Of a DNA stretch of 64,000 nt, positions 35,950 through 44,880 are shown one piece after another (position 1 is the first letter of the stretch; every line of letters starts with the position of its first letter). Location: the NCBI RefSeq assembly GCF_003432065.1, contig NZ_QWDE01000002.1, positions 496,001 through 560,000 of the forward strand, read 5' to 3'. The position numbers and the translations under genes are program-made. This DNA is from Mucilaginibacter terrenus (GTDB lineage Bacteria; Bacteroidota; Bacteroidia; Sphingobacteriales; Sphingobacteriaceae). Below the pieces are notes generated by a model. It saw only the letters and a list, made by a program, of their open reading frames with translations. It was not told where the DNA came from and did not search any database.

Positions 35950-37008
35950 TTAAATTAATTTTGGTAAAGTAAAATAAAAGCAGGTACCTTCATTTAAAAC
36001 CGATTCCGCCCAAACTTTACCTCTGTGCCTGTTTACGATCTTCTGCACAATGGCCAGCCCAATTCCGGTTCCTTCAAATTCTTCCTGCGAATGTAAGCGC
36101 TGAAATACGCCAAATAATTTATCATAGTACTGCATGTCGAACCCCGCACCGTAATCCCGCACAGAATAAACAACCATACTGTCATTCTCGTAAGCACTGA
36201 TTTCTATTCGAGTTATTGGCTTATGCCTGGAATATTTAACTGCATTCGAAATTAAGTTAACCCACACTTGCTTAATTAAGGACTTATCTCCTTTAGCAGA
36301 CAGGAGATCACTTATAATGAAGACAGGAACATTCTCCCCTTCATCAAAAATCAACTCGTCCCTTACAGTTTGTACAAGATCATTCATCGATACTTCAGAA
36401 ACGGTAACCTGTTTTCTTCCCAGTTTAGAGAAAGCAAGCAGATCATCAATGAGCACCCCCATTTTTTTGGAGTTGTTTATGATAGATAGTAAAATTTTGT
36501 TCCCCTCGTCATCAAGCCTATCGGCATAGTCTTCAGCAAGTATCCTGGTATAGCCGTTAATGGCTCTAATCGGAGCTCGTAAATCATGAGATACCGAATA
36601 TGAAAATGAACCTAACTCTTTGTTAACTGCTTCTAACTCGGCGGTACGATCAATTACCTTTTGCTCTAATTCTTCATTCAATTTACGAATATCATCCTCC
36701 GCCTTTTTTAACTCTCGATTCGCTGTTATAAGTTCATATGCCCGCTTTTCCTTTTCTGAATTTTGAAAAGCCAGCTCCTTATTGGCAATAATCAATTCTG
36801 CCGCACGGCGTTCTTTTTCTTCATTTTGAAAAGCAAGCTCTTTATTTGCAACAACCAATTCAGCTGCGCGTAGCTCTTTCTCTTCATTTTGAAAGCGAAG
36901 TTCTTTGTTAGCAATAATTAGTTCGGCTGCACGGTCTTCTTTTTCCTGATGTTGAAAAGCTATTTCTCTGTTGGCAATAGATAATTCATCTGAAGCGGTT
37001 TTTTTCAT
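35950..37008 (-). CDS. Histidine kinase with 21-residue coiled-coil repeats
   Basis: A 352-residue protein without membrane helix or PAS domain. Residues 12-95 are four tandem 21-residue repeats of the form ANKELxFQNEEKExRAAELII, then a fifth degenerate unit (96-116) and a HisKA domain with His141 (YSVSHDLRAPIRAING). The HATPase has an N box (VWVNLISNAVKYS) and G2 (GTGIGLAIVQKIV). The H-box type (SHDLRAP) is that of phytochrome-like kinases. With no visible input domain, it may sense through its coiled coil or through partners. It is the first gene of the operon. Confidence 0.92.
   Translation of the reverse strand: MKKTASDELSIANREIAFQHQEKEDRAAELIIANKELRFQNEEKELRAAELVVANKELAFQNEEKERRAAELIIANKELAFQNSEKEKRAYELITANRELKKAEDDIRKLNEELEQKVIDRTAELEAVNKELGSFSYSVSHDLRAPIRAINGYTRILAEDYADRLDDEGNKILLSIINNSKKMGVLIDDLLAFSKLGRKQVTVSEVSMNDLVQTVRDELIFDEGENVPVFIISDLLSAKGDKSLIKQVWVNLISNAVKYSRHKPITRIEISAYENDSMVVYSVRDYGAGFDMQYYDKLFGVFQRLHSQEEFEGTGIGLAIVQKIVNRHRGKVWAESVLNEGTCFYFTLPKLI
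36724..36975 (-). repeat. Four tandem 63-bp coding repeats
   Basis: This stretch encodes four 21-residue units of the kinase coiled coil (residues 12-95). The unit length is three heptads, so copies can be gained or lost without breaking the frame or the coiled-coil register. The units are alike but not identical in DNA. Confidence 0.8.
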
Positions 37009-37272
37009 ACCCTAAACTTGCAATCTTTAAAAATGATTATTTACAGGATAATAGCGGTGGAAAAGCCCCTGATATATAAGCTTATAAAGCTAACATAATA
37101 TCCCGGTTATCATTCTAAACGTCACAACCAATGTCAATAATTGCATATTAGTACACTAACTTGATGAGGGATACAGCGAAATTCTATAAAGAGACTAATT
37201 TAAAGTGATCAGCTTTTTTAACTAAGAGTTTAGACATGCCGAAAACGGTAGATGCATTACAGCCCCCCAATA

Positions 37273-37974
37273 TTACAAACCAAACTTAATAACACCAAGT
37301 GGCTTTTTCCTATAGCTTTTAAAAATCCGATCCCAAAGAGGGAATATCGAACCATAGTTGGAATTCGTCTCAACAATAATATTCGAGTGATGTATCCGGT
37401 GCATTAAGGGGCTAATGATTAATTTTCTCAAAACAAAATCTACCCTTTCATTGACCTTGATATTGGAGTGTACCAGCAAAACAACGGGAAAAAACAAAAT
37501 TCCGTAGGCAAACAAGCCCGTCACAGTTGCACCTATCAATGTGAGAAATATCGCTTTCGCGATCACAGAGAAAAAAAGCTCTACCGTATGAAAACGGACT
37601 GCAGTTGTCGTATTCATACTTTCATCTTCATGATGAAATTTGTGAAATCTCCAAAGCATGGGTATCCGATGATTGACGCGGTGCCACCAGTACACAAAAA
37701 GGTCAATACAAAGTATTTGAAAAACAACGGACAGTAAGTTAGGTAATTTGGAGAAAGGAATCATCCCAAAATGGTTTGCGGAAGCATATACCATCAGCTT
37801 TTGTAAATAATATCCGCTTAAAAATGAAAACAGAAGGTTAACCAAACCCACCATGATGTTTTTCAAATCATGATTAGTTTTCAATAACTCTTGTCGTTGC
37901 GGAAAGAGATATTCCACAAGATAGGTTAGCAAAAACACAAAGCCAACTGCCACTGGCTGTAAAATATTATTCAT
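37273..37974 (-). CDS. Fatty acid hydroxylase / sterol desaturase-family protein
   Basis: A 233-residue membrane protein with three or four hydrophobic helices and the histidine clusters of the family: HRVNH, HKFHH and HRIHHS, which bind a di-iron centre. Members hydroxylate or desaturate lipids. It is divergent from arsM and separated by about 210 bases, so it is probably not part of the arsenosugar cluster. From 37009 to 37272, between it and the kinase operon, no feature was recognised. Confidence 0.88.
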   Translation of the reverse strand: MNNILQPVAVGFVFLLTYLVEYLFPQRQELLKTNHDLKNIMVGLVNLLFSFLSGYYLQKLMVYASANHFGMIPFSKLPNLLSVVFQILCIDLFVYWWHRVNHRIPMLWRFHKFHHEDESMNTTTAVRFHTVELFFSVIAKAIFLTLIGATVTGLFAYGILFFPVVLLVHSNIKVNERVDFVLRKLIISPLMHRIHHSNIIVETNSNYGSIFPLWDRIFKSYRKKPLGVIKFGL

Positions 37975-38183
37975 GCAGAATAAATGTTTTGTCTCATAAA
38001 ATCAAATGGTTCATGGAATTATTTTAAACTTCATAAATCCATTTTTAAGGTATATCTTCAATTCTTAAATTTACGATGAAATACTATTAAAGGGTTTTAT
38101 TAGCTTAAAAACAGGACTGTATTTTGTAATTTAAAAAGCCGCCCTCTAATAAACAACGTATATCTTTTATAATTAAACGAACC

Positions 38184-39155
38184 ATGGATAATTATCTTGA
38201 TGAAACGGTCAACTTATATCGCAATGCCGCATTAAAACCTGATGTTGGCCTTTGCTGTACCACAACTCCTATGAACTCCTTTCCTGGCTTGGAGATACCT
38301 AAGATCATGCAGGAAATGAATTATGGATGCGGCTCCATAGTTAGCGCTAATGACCTGGCTAACGAACCAAAGATCCTGTATGTAGGTGTAGGAGGCGGTA
38401 TGGAACTGTTGCAGTTTTCTTATTTCAACAGAAACGCGCAAGGTGTGATCGGGGTAGATATTGTGGACGAAATGCTTCAAAGCTGCGCTGCCAACCTGAT
38501 TGAAGCTGAGCACATGAACCCGTGGTTTAAAAAAGAATTTATTGATCTGCGTAAGGGTTCTGCCTTGGCGTTACCTGTAGCGGATAATTCTATAGACGTA
38601 GCCGGGCAAAACTGCCTGTTTAATATTTTTAAGGAGAGTGACCTCAAACAAGCATTAACCGAAATATACCGGGTATTAAAACCAGGTGGTAGATTAGTGA
38701 TGTCTGATCCGGTGTGCAACCAGCCCATGAATGAAGCATTACGTAACGACGACAGGTTAAGGGCTTTATGCCTTACCGGTTCGTTAACATTAAATGACTA
38801 TATCAAAAGCATAACTGACATCGGCTTTGGAACCATAGAAATAAGAGCTAAAAGGCCATACCGCATTTTGGCTCCCGGACAATACCCTACTGAGGAATTG
38901 CTTTACATTGAGAGCGTGGAAGTCTGTGCCATTAAAGACTCTATGCCTGCCGATGGCCCTTGTGTATTTACCGGTAAAGCGGCTATCTATTATGGTGAAA
39001 AGGAATATTTTGATGATGAAAAAGGCCATGTTTTAATGCCTAACCAGCCTTTAGCTGTTTGTGATAAAACAGCCGGGAACTTAGCAGCATTGAATCGTGA
39101 TGATATTTTTATATCAAACTCCACGTGGTTTTATGACGGTGGTGGCTGCTGCTAA
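38184..39155 (+). CDS. arsM: Arsenosugar-type arsenite methyltransferase ArsM
   Basis: A 323-residue protein. DVGLCCTTTP near the N-terminus gives a Cys pair, the SAM site is ILYVGVGGGMELLQF, and GQNCLFNIF and VCNQP supply further cysteines of the arsenite site; VLKPGGRLVMSDP is a usual class I motif. The end GGGCC is another Cys pair. This ArsM form goes with arsenosugar genes, which follow: epimerase, two glycosyltransferases and ArsS. It methylates arsenite as the first step. Confidence 0.92.
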   Translation: MDNYLDETVNLYRNAALKPDVGLCCTTTPMNSFPGLEIPKIMQEMNYGCGSIVSANDLANEPKILYVGVGGGMELLQFSYFNRNAQGVIGVDIVDEMLQSCAANLIEAEHMNPWFKKEFIDLRKGSALALPVADNSIDVAGQNCLFNIFKESDLKQALTEIYRVLKPGGRLVMSDPVCNQPMNEALRNDDRLRALCLTGSLTLNDYIKSITDIGFGTIEIRAKRPYRILAPGQYPTEELLYIESVEVCAIKDSMPADGPCVFTGKAAIYYGEKEYFDDEKGHVLMPNQPLAVCDKTAGNLAALNRDDIFISNSTWFYDGGGCC

Positions 39156-39167
39156 TTAATCCATCCG

Positions 39168-40157
39168 ATGAAAATATTTATCACGGGCGTTACCGGTTAC
39201 ATCGGGCAAAAACTGGCCTTACAGCTGGCGGGTGACGGGCATACTATACATGCGCTTGTCCGTGATCAACAAAAAGGTAAATCGTTATTAGATCATCCTA
39301 ATATCCTCTTATTTACCGGAGATATTTTAGATCCTGATTCCCTGCTAAGTGCTATGGCTGGTTGTGAGCAGGTTTATCACCTGGCTGCATTGGCCTCGGT
39401 GTGGCATCGGGATCCCCAAAGCTTTCATATCATCAATGTTAAAGGCCTTCAAAACGTTTTAGATGCCTGTTTGCAATTGGGTATTACAAACGTCCTATTC
39501 ACATCTACTGCGGGGGTTGTGGGAGATTCAGTAGATGGTAAACCCGTGTGCGAATTGACCAACCCTAACCCCAAACTGGAAACCTTGTATGAGCAAAGCA
39601 AGGTGGAAGCCGAAAAGCTTCTGAAAAGCTATATTCCTAAAGGTATCCGTGGTATCATTGTTAACCCCAGCCGGGTTTATGGCCCAGGCATATTAACCGA
39701 GAGTAACGGCTTTACCCGTTTGATGAAAATGTATATTAACGGACAATGGAAGATCAAACCCTGCAACGGCAAAAGCATTGGCAATTACGTTTACATAGAT
39801 GATACGATCAACGGGCTGATAGCCGCGATGGAAAAAGCAAAGCCCGGTGAGCGTTATTTATTAGGTGGCGTTAATGCCACCTACAATGACTTTTTCGGCT
39901 TGGTAGATGAGTTAACAGGGGTAAAGAGGAAAATGTACAATGTTCCCTTGCGGGTGATGCTGTTCCTGTCGCGTGTACAGGTGATGATGGCTCAATTGTT
40001 TGGAAAACAACCGATGATCACCCCCCCGTTTGTACGCAAATACAACAAAGATTGGATCGTTAGCTCTCAAAAAGCAGAACAGGAAATAGGCTATACAATA
40101 ATGCCTTTACGCGAAGGTGTAAGCAAAACGCTCGACTGGCTTAATCAACCTGTTTAA
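39168..40157 (+). CDS. NAD-dependent epimerase/dehydratase (SDR family)
   Basis: A 329-residue extended short-chain dehydrogenase: GVTGYIGQKLALQLA is the NAD(P) loop, TSTAGVVG and a YEQSK (Y-x3-K) give the catalytic residues. It resembles HpnA-like or dihydroflavonol reductase-like members. It starts 12 bases after arsM. A role in making or altering the sugar moiety of arsenosugars is inferred from context. Its end overlaps the convergent thioredoxin gene by 17 bases. Confidence 0.87.
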   Translation: MKIFITGVTGYIGQKLALQLAGDGHTIHALVRDQQKGKSLLDHPNILLFTGDILDPDSLLSAMAGCEQVYHLAALASVWHRDPQSFHIINVKGLQNVLDACLQLGITNVLFTSTAGVVGDSVDGKPVCELTNPNPKLETLYEQSKVEAEKLLKSYIPKGIRGIIVNPSRVYGPGILTESNGFTRLMKMYINGQWKIKPCNGKSIGNYVYIDDTINGLIAAMEKAKPGERYLLGGVNATYNDFFGLVDELTGVKRKMYNVPLRVMLFLSRVQVMMAQLFGKQPMITPPFVRKYNKDWIVSSQKAEQEIGYTIMPLREGVSKTLDWLNQPV

Positions 40158-40617
40158 TAGCCGTAGCCAGTTCATCATAAGTATATGCCGCTTCGTGAAA
40201 TCTTTTTTTTCCGTTCTTTACAATTAAGGTTCCCGGTAATGCGCCGGACCAGTCAGGGCTTATTTTTTCATTATATGAATTTGGTGCTTCGTTCAGCAGG
40301 TAAATTTCGCCGGTTAATTGATGTGTTTTAACAAAGGGTTGAACGCCGCTTTCCAGTTTAGATTTCAAGTCAGTGCTGATTAGGATCACTTTAACAGGCC
40401 TGCCCTTTACCGATGCCTTAAATTTTTCAAACTCGGGCAGTTCTTTTACGCATGGTTTGCACCACGTTGCCCAAAAGTTGACCAAGTAAATGGTGTCTTT
40501 CCCTTGTTTCATCCGGCTTTCTAATTGGGAAACTGAAATGAGTTTAACCTGTTGGGCTTTTAAACTTACTGATAACAGCAAGCAAAAGGCAATCGTATAT
40601 AGAGTTTTATTTGTCAT
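40141..40617 (-). CDS. TlpA-like exported thioredoxin-fold protein
   Basis: The start at 40617 (MTNKTLYTIAFCLLL) gives a signal peptide ending LKAQQ; the frame is open further upstream but overlaps the divergent glycosyltransferase. The 158-residue protein has the active site NFWATWCKPCVKELPEF, a WCxPC thioredoxin motif. It is probably periplasmic. Its place among arsenosugar genes suggests a reducing role, but such proteins have many clients. Confidence 0.88.
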   Translation of the reverse strand: MTNKTLYTIAFCLLLSVSLKAQQVKLISVSQLESRMKQGKDTIYLVNFWATWCKPCVKELPEFEKFKASVKGRPVKVILISTDLKSKLESGVQPFVKTHQLTGEIYLLNEAPNSYNEKISPDWSGALPGTLIVKNGKKRFHEAAYTYDELATAIKQVD

Positions 40618-40689
40618 GACTTTAATTAACTTTAACGGGCACTGATTGATATACGTACATTTTAACCGATTAGATGCGTGAATTAAACG

Positions 40690-41382
40690 ATGAAGATAAG
40701 CATTATCATTCCTGTTTTTAATGAAGCTGAACATATCGGCAAACTGGTGGACTACCTAACGCGCTTTGGTAAAGGTAGTTTGGCAGAGATCATAGTTGTA
40801 GATGGCGGCAGCAGTGATCATACTTTGTTAATGGCAAATAGTTCCGGCGCAAAGGGCGTTATTAGCCCTCAAAAAGGCCGTGCAGCACAAATGAATTTTG
40901 GCGCTTCGCTGGCTAAGGGCGACTTGCTTTACTTCGTTCACGCAGACACCTTACCGCCAGAGACTTACGTAACAGACATTACAAACGCGGTAAAAGCCGG
41001 ATATGATCTGGGTAGGTATCTTTCTACCTATGATAGCAAAAGCTGGCTGCTCAAGTTAAATGCTGTGCTGAGCCGGCTGGATACGTTCGGCGGTATGGGT
41101 GGGGATCAAACCTTGTTTATCACTAAAGATCTGTTTCAAAAGACTGGCGGTTTCGACGGCACCATGAAAATTATGGAAGAGTTTGAGTTTTGCGCCCGCG
41201 CCCGCAAACAGGGTAAGTACAAAATTATCAAGAAGCCCGTATTGATTTCCGCCCGAAAATATGATACCAATGGCTGGCTTACGGTTCAAAAAGCCAACTT
41301 CACTATCGTCAAAATGTATCAGAAGGGAGCCAGCCAGGAAAGCATGGTATCAAAATATAAAGAAATGCTGAACTACCGCTAA
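40690..41382 (+). CDS. Family 2 glycosyltransferase of the arsenosugar cluster (TIGR04283-like)
   Basis: A 230-residue GT2 enzyme with SIIIPVFNEAEHIGKLVDYL, the donor-site VVDGGSSDHT and HADTLPP, and GGMGGDQTLFITK. This small form resembles the TIGR04283 type regularly found beside ArsM/ArsS. It probably adds a sugar or sugar-derived unit. It ends with a 4-base overlap with the convergent TIGR04282-type gene, so both glycosyltransferases are in the same place but on opposite strands. Confidence 0.88.
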   Translation: MKISIIIPVFNEAEHIGKLVDYLTRFGKGSLAEIIVVDGGSSDHTLLMANSSGAKGVISPQKGRAAQMNFGASLAKGDLLYFVHADTLPPETYVTDITNAVKAGYDLGRYLSTYDSKSWLLKLNAVLSRLDTFGGMGGDQTLFITKDLFQKTGGFDGTMKIMEEFEFCARARKQGKYKIIKKPVLISARKYDTNGWLTVQKANFTIVKMYQKGASQESMVSKYKEMLNYR

Positions 41383-41993
41383 AGGGATATTCCGTTCAAT
41401 TCCAGATCGGCAGCTTCGTCGACATCATGCAATTTTTCAAGTAAGCTATGGTTCAGTTTCAATTGGCTTATTGTCGAAATCGTCTGGGTAGCGACCTGAT
41501 CCGTACTCCAGTCCTTATGCGTGAACAATTCAGGAATATAATGGTTGCAGCCTAACAGGTAATAGCCGCCATCAAAAGTAGGCCCAACAACCACATCGTT
41601 ATCATTCAGCGCGTCTATCCCTTGCTCCAATACGTGTGTCTGTAATTGATAGCAATCACTACCGATGATCATCACCCTTTCAAAACCCTGGTCAAATAAT
41701 TCTTTGAACGCGTTGGACATCCTCGCGCCAAGATGCTCACCAAATTGCTGCCTTTTGGTATAACCGGGTAAAGTCCATATATCATGTTCTATGACCTGAT
41801 CTGTGTAATAGATAAATTTTCGGCAGTTTAATGGAATCGTGATCTGCCGGGTATGGCCTAATAATAAATTGTAAACAGACAATGCTTTTTCATTTCCTAT
41901 TCCTTTTGCCAAACGGGTTTTAACTTTCCCTAACTCCGGGTGCCTGACAAATATAATTAGCGCTGTCCTCATTAAGTTGTTAAACTCAGTCAT
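41379..41993 (-). CDS. DUF2064 glycosyltransferase of the arsenosugar cluster (TIGR04282-like)
   Basis: A 204-residue nucleotidyl/glycosyltransferase-A-fold protein: FVRHPELGKVKTRLAKGIG is the nucleotide loop, and MIIGSDCYQL and VVGPTFDGGYYLLG are DUF2064 motifs. The start at 41993 shares one base with the aquaporin stop (TAATG), so translation is coupled; Met8 is an alternative. Proteins of this kind pair with TIGR04283-type enzymes in arsenosugar clusters. Confidence 0.88.
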   Translation of the reverse strand: MTEFNNLMRTALIIFVRHPELGKVKTRLAKGIGNEKALSVYNLLLGHTRQITIPLNCRKFIYYTDQVIEHDIWTLPGYTKRQQFGEHLGARMSNAFKELFDQGFERVMIIGSDCYQLQTHVLEQGIDALNDNDVVVGPTFDGGYYLLGCNHYIPELFTHKDWSTDQVATQTISTISQLKLNHSLLEKLHDVDEAADLELNGISL

Positions 41994-42655
41994 TATGCTA
42001 TCGTTTTAAGTTCAGGCGGTTGTTTAAAAAAATAACGCCAGCATGGCACAGCGAGTGCGGCTCCGGCAACGGGCGCTAATATGTAAATCCATAACGTGCT
42101 TAAATTCCCAGCGATTAGCGCAGGGCCAAAAGACCGGGCAGGATTCATAGATGCGCCGCAAATAGGCCCCGCGAAAAGCGCCTCGAATAAAACCACACCG
42201 CCAATGGCAAGTCCTGCAAACATACCCTGCTCTTTACTTCCTGTGGCTACGTTGATAATTACAAGCATTAGAATAAAGGTAAGTATGAGTTCCAAAATAA
42301 ATGACTGTGCATTCGAGCCGGAAGGCACGGTCCAGCCCAGATCTGTATTTTGTGGGAAAAGAAATTTTAAGGTTAAACTGGCAAATGTTGCCCCCGTAAG
42401 CTGACTAATAATATAAGGTATAAGAGATTTAGCCGGAAAGCGTTTGGCCAGCGTAAACGCAATGCTTACCGCCGGATTCATATGCGCACCCGAAACGCTA
42501 CCCAATGCATAGATCATGCTCATTACCACCAGGCCAAAGGTAACTGCAACTCCTAAATGGGTGACAGTATGTACCTGTTCATCAATAACGACCGCACCTG
42601 TGCCGCAAAAAACCATAATATAAGTGCCTATGAACTCGGCCAGGTATTTTTTCAT
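41993..42655 (-). CDS. Aquaporin/glycerol-facilitator-family channel
   Basis: A 220-residue channel with six membrane segments and both NPA boxes: SGAHMNPAVSIAF and GASMNPARSFGPAL. Family members pass water, glycerol or uncharged arsenite. Within an arsenosugar operon, the likely cargo is arsenite or an uncharged methylated arsenical or arsenosugar. It lies 11 bases after arsS and is coupled to the next gene by TAATG. Confidence 0.92.
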   Translation of the reverse strand: MKKYLAEFIGTYIMVFCGTGAVVIDEQVHTVTHLGVAVTFGLVVMSMIYALGSVSGAHMNPAVSIAFTLAKRFPAKSLIPYIISQLTGATFASLTLKFLFPQNTDLGWTVPSGSNAQSFILELILTFILMLVIINVATGSKEQGMFAGLAIGGVVLFEALFAGPICGASMNPARSFGPALIAGNLSTLWIYILAPVAGAALAVPCWRYFFKQPPELKTIA

Positions 42656-42666
42656 TCGGCCAATAT

Positions 42667-43716
42667 TTATTCAGCTACTGCACCGCCGCAACTCGAACCT
42701 GCCCCAGCCGTACAACCGTAGCAGTGTTGTTTCAAAATGATCTCACGATTTTGTAATAAACTCAAATCAAAATCTGCGAGGTGCTGTGATGTGGCAGGGG
42801 TAACTTTTAAGTCAAGCATCTGATTAAAATCACAATCATATAAAAAGCCGTCCCAGCCTACCGAAATGGTATTTCGGCACATCACATTGGCCACTGCTGC
42901 GGGATTAAATGCAGCAATAAGCTTATCCATGTATTTATCGTAGTTACCGGTCGTCAACAAGTAATCCAGATACCTGCTGATGGGCATATTGGTTATGGCA
43001 AAAAGGCTATTGAAACTAATGTTGTATTTCTTCATTAGTTCGAACTTATATTCTTTTTCAAGCGCATCCTGCGATGGTGGCAGAAAAGCACCTGCCGGGT
43101 TATAAACCAAATTTAACGTTAGGCCGGTATCTTGCATCCCGTATCCAACTGCATTTAACATTTGAAGCGCCTTAATAGAATCTTCAAAAACACCGTCCCC
43201 ACGTTGTTTATCCGTTCTGTCCTGGGTGAAGCTGGGTAGTGAAGAAACCACTTCTATCTGATGGAGCTTGAAGAACTCCGGCAGATCATGAAAACGCTTA
43301 TTGGCCAATATAATGGTAAGGTTGCAGCGGACAATAATATGCTTCCCCAATGCTTTGATCTGCTCCACAAACCACCTGAAATCAGGATTTAATTCGGGTG
43401 CGCCACCTGTCAGGTCAACAATTTTGATAGGCGAATTAGCTAAAACATTTAAACAAAGTTGCATCGTCTCCCGCGTCATGATCTCCTTGCGGTCTGGCCC
43501 GGCATCCACATGGCAGTGCTTGCAAACCTGGTTACACATCTTACCCATGTTCACCTGGAAAATATCTACACCACCGGCTAACAGTGGAAACATACCGGTT
43601 GCAGCAACTTTATCTTTGAACGAAGCATGCTTATGCGTGGGGCTATGTTCCAGAATATCCAGCTGATAAGAACTATTAGCTAAAGGGTTTTGCAGGACTT
43701 TTAAGGATTTGATCAT
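42667..43716 (-). CDS. arsS: Arsenosugar biosynthesis radical-SAM protein ArsS
   Basis: A 349-residue radical SAM enzyme. The cluster-binding motif is CNQVCKHC (C-x3-C-x2-C), with VDLTGGAPELNP following. The end CYGCTAGAGSSCGG is typical of ArsS; in some relatives one of these Cys is selenocysteine, here all are ordinary codons. ArsS is known from cyanobacteria to join a 5'-deoxyadenosyl group to the methylated arsenical. The start overlaps the previous stop as TAATG. Confidence 0.93.
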   Translation of the reverse strand: MIKSLKVLQNPLANSSYQLDILEHSPTHKHASFKDKVAATGMFPLLAGGVDIFQVNMGKMCNQVCKHCHVDAGPDRKEIMTRETMQLCLNVLANSPIKIVDLTGGAPELNPDFRWFVEQIKALGKHIIVRCNLTIILANKRFHDLPEFFKLHQIEVVSSLPSFTQDRTDKQRGDGVFEDSIKALQMLNAVGYGMQDTGLTLNLVYNPAGAFLPPSQDALEKEYKFELMKKYNISFNSLFAITNMPISRYLDYLLTTGNYDKYMDKLIAAFNPAAVANVMCRNTISVGWDGFLYDCDFNQMLDLKVTPATSQHLADFDLSLLQNREIILKQHCYGCTAGAGSSCGGAVAE

Positions 43717-44051
43717 TACATGCTGATTTCTTTCACCTTGTTCATCATCTGTACACCGTGTACCAGTACTGCACCTCCTTTAATGGCCGAGGCTACATGC
43801 ACCGCTTCCATCATTTGCGCTTCGCTAAAACCCTTCTCATAGGCATCGCTGCTGTAAGCATCAATACAATAGGGACATTGAACGGCATGGGCTACCGCCA
43901 AAGCGATCAAAGATTTTTCTTTGGCAGTTAGTGCGCCGTCTTTAAATACTTCCCCATAATAGGAAAAGAATTTGTCGGCCATTTCTTTCTGATAATCTCC
44001 TATATTCCCAAATTTGCCGAGGTCTTCAGCGTTGTAATAATGATCAGCCAT
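43716..44051 (-). CDS. AhpD/carboxymuconolactone decarboxylase-like protein of the arsenosugar cluster
   Basis: A 111-residue protein with CPYCIDAYSSDAYEKG, a CxxC active site with a nearby His as in AhpD-type peroxidase helpers (AVAHAVQCPYC). The short form is the one annotated beside ArsS in other genomes. A redox role with ArsM or ArsS is inferred. It overlaps the DUF547 gene upstream by 8 bases and is coupled to arsS. Confidence 0.9.
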   Translation of the reverse strand: MADHYYNAEDLGKFGNIGDYQKEMADKFFSYYGEVFKDGALTAKEKSLIALAVAHAVQCPYCIDAYSSDAYEKGFSEAQMMEAVHVASAIKGGAVLVHGVQMMNKVKEISM

Positions 44052-44841
44052 TGTTTTCAGATTTATAATTATTCAAATATAAACTCCAGTCGTACTTTTT
44101 AAAATGGATAGTTGGTTTGGTACCTTCGGGTATGATCTTATTATTGATTAAGATCTCCAGCATACCTTTTTTTCCGCCAAAATCGTGACGGAACCAGCCC
44201 ATCAATGCAGGCACATCAACGGTATTAGCCGCTTTACTATAGGTTACCTCGCCTTTTAAATAGGTTTTAACCGCAACATTCAGTTGTTTGTCGATTTGTT
44301 CCGGCTCATAAAAAGCGATGGGCGGACAGCTTTTAGCTCCGCAGTTTAAAGCGAAATGAATGCGGTAATCCAGTTTTGCAACCCTAAACTTTTTTTCAAA
44401 CCCCGAAGGGAAAAGTTTACCCAGGTAGCCCTCGCTCCATTTTACCTTGCTATGGCGTAATATCCCATGCTCGATCAGGTCAAGGCTTAATTCCTGACCG
44501 GCGATGTAGATTTGTTTACTGGAAAAAAAGGAACCGCGCGCTTTATACTGATCCGGATCTTTCTTCAAGATTACTTGTGTAAAACCGTTATACAGGTTTA
44601 ACCAGAATGCCAGTTTTTCATGATCATTATTCAACTGCTCCGCTAAAATATTTGGATCTGAATTTTTTAAAGTATCAATAAATGCTGCGGTACTATCTCC
44701 TGTTTTGGCAGCATATAGGAAATTTTGTGACAGCTTGATATAGTCTGTGGCTTTGACATTTTTGGTTTGCGCACTGACCGATACCCCGAAAAGGATGAAA
44801 AGCAACATCAAAGCAGATCTGAACGAATGTTTCAAAAGCAT
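44044..44841 (-). CDS. Exported DUF547-domain protein
   Basis: A 265-residue protein with a signal peptide ending SVSAQT. The DUF547 core is seen in KLAFWLNLYNGFTQVILKK, the IEHGILR segment, FALNCGAKSCPPIAFYEP and WFRHDFGGKKGML. DUF547 proteins of unknown activity are regular members of bacterial arsenosugar clusters. It is the first gene of the minus-strand operon and has a 16-bp palindrome just upstream of its start codon. Confidence 0.88.
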   Translation of the reverse strand: MLLKHSFRSALMLLFILFGVSVSAQTKNVKATDYIKLSQNFLYAAKTGDSTAAFIDTLKNSDPNILAEQLNNDHEKLAFWLNLYNGFTQVILKKDPDQYKARGSFFSSKQIYIAGQELSLDLIEHGILRHSKVKWSEGYLGKLFPSGFEKKFRVAKLDYRIHFALNCGAKSCPPIAFYEPEQIDKQLNVAVKTYLKGEVTYSKAANTVDVPALMGWFRHDFGGKKGMLEILINNKIIPEGTKPTIHFKKYDWSLYLNNYKSENNG

Positions 44842-44844
44842 ATA

Positions 44845-44860
44845 TAAATTACGTAATTTA
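44845..44860. promoter_or_regulatory. 16-bp palindrome at the head of the arsenosugar operon
   Basis: TAAATTACGTAATTTA is a perfect palindrome that ends 4 bases before the DUF547 start codon (44841) on the minus strand. It could be the site of a repressor such as an ArsR-type protein. No arsR gene is seen in the window. AT-rich palindromes also occur by chance. Confidence 0.35.
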
Positions 44861-44880
44861 ATTTCTTATGGCTTTATTAA

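Noticed and set aside
42667..42720. Possible selenocysteine in the ArsS C-terminus
   Set aside because: All Cys positions in CYGCTAGAGSSCGG are coded by TGT/TGC; no in-frame TGA is present.
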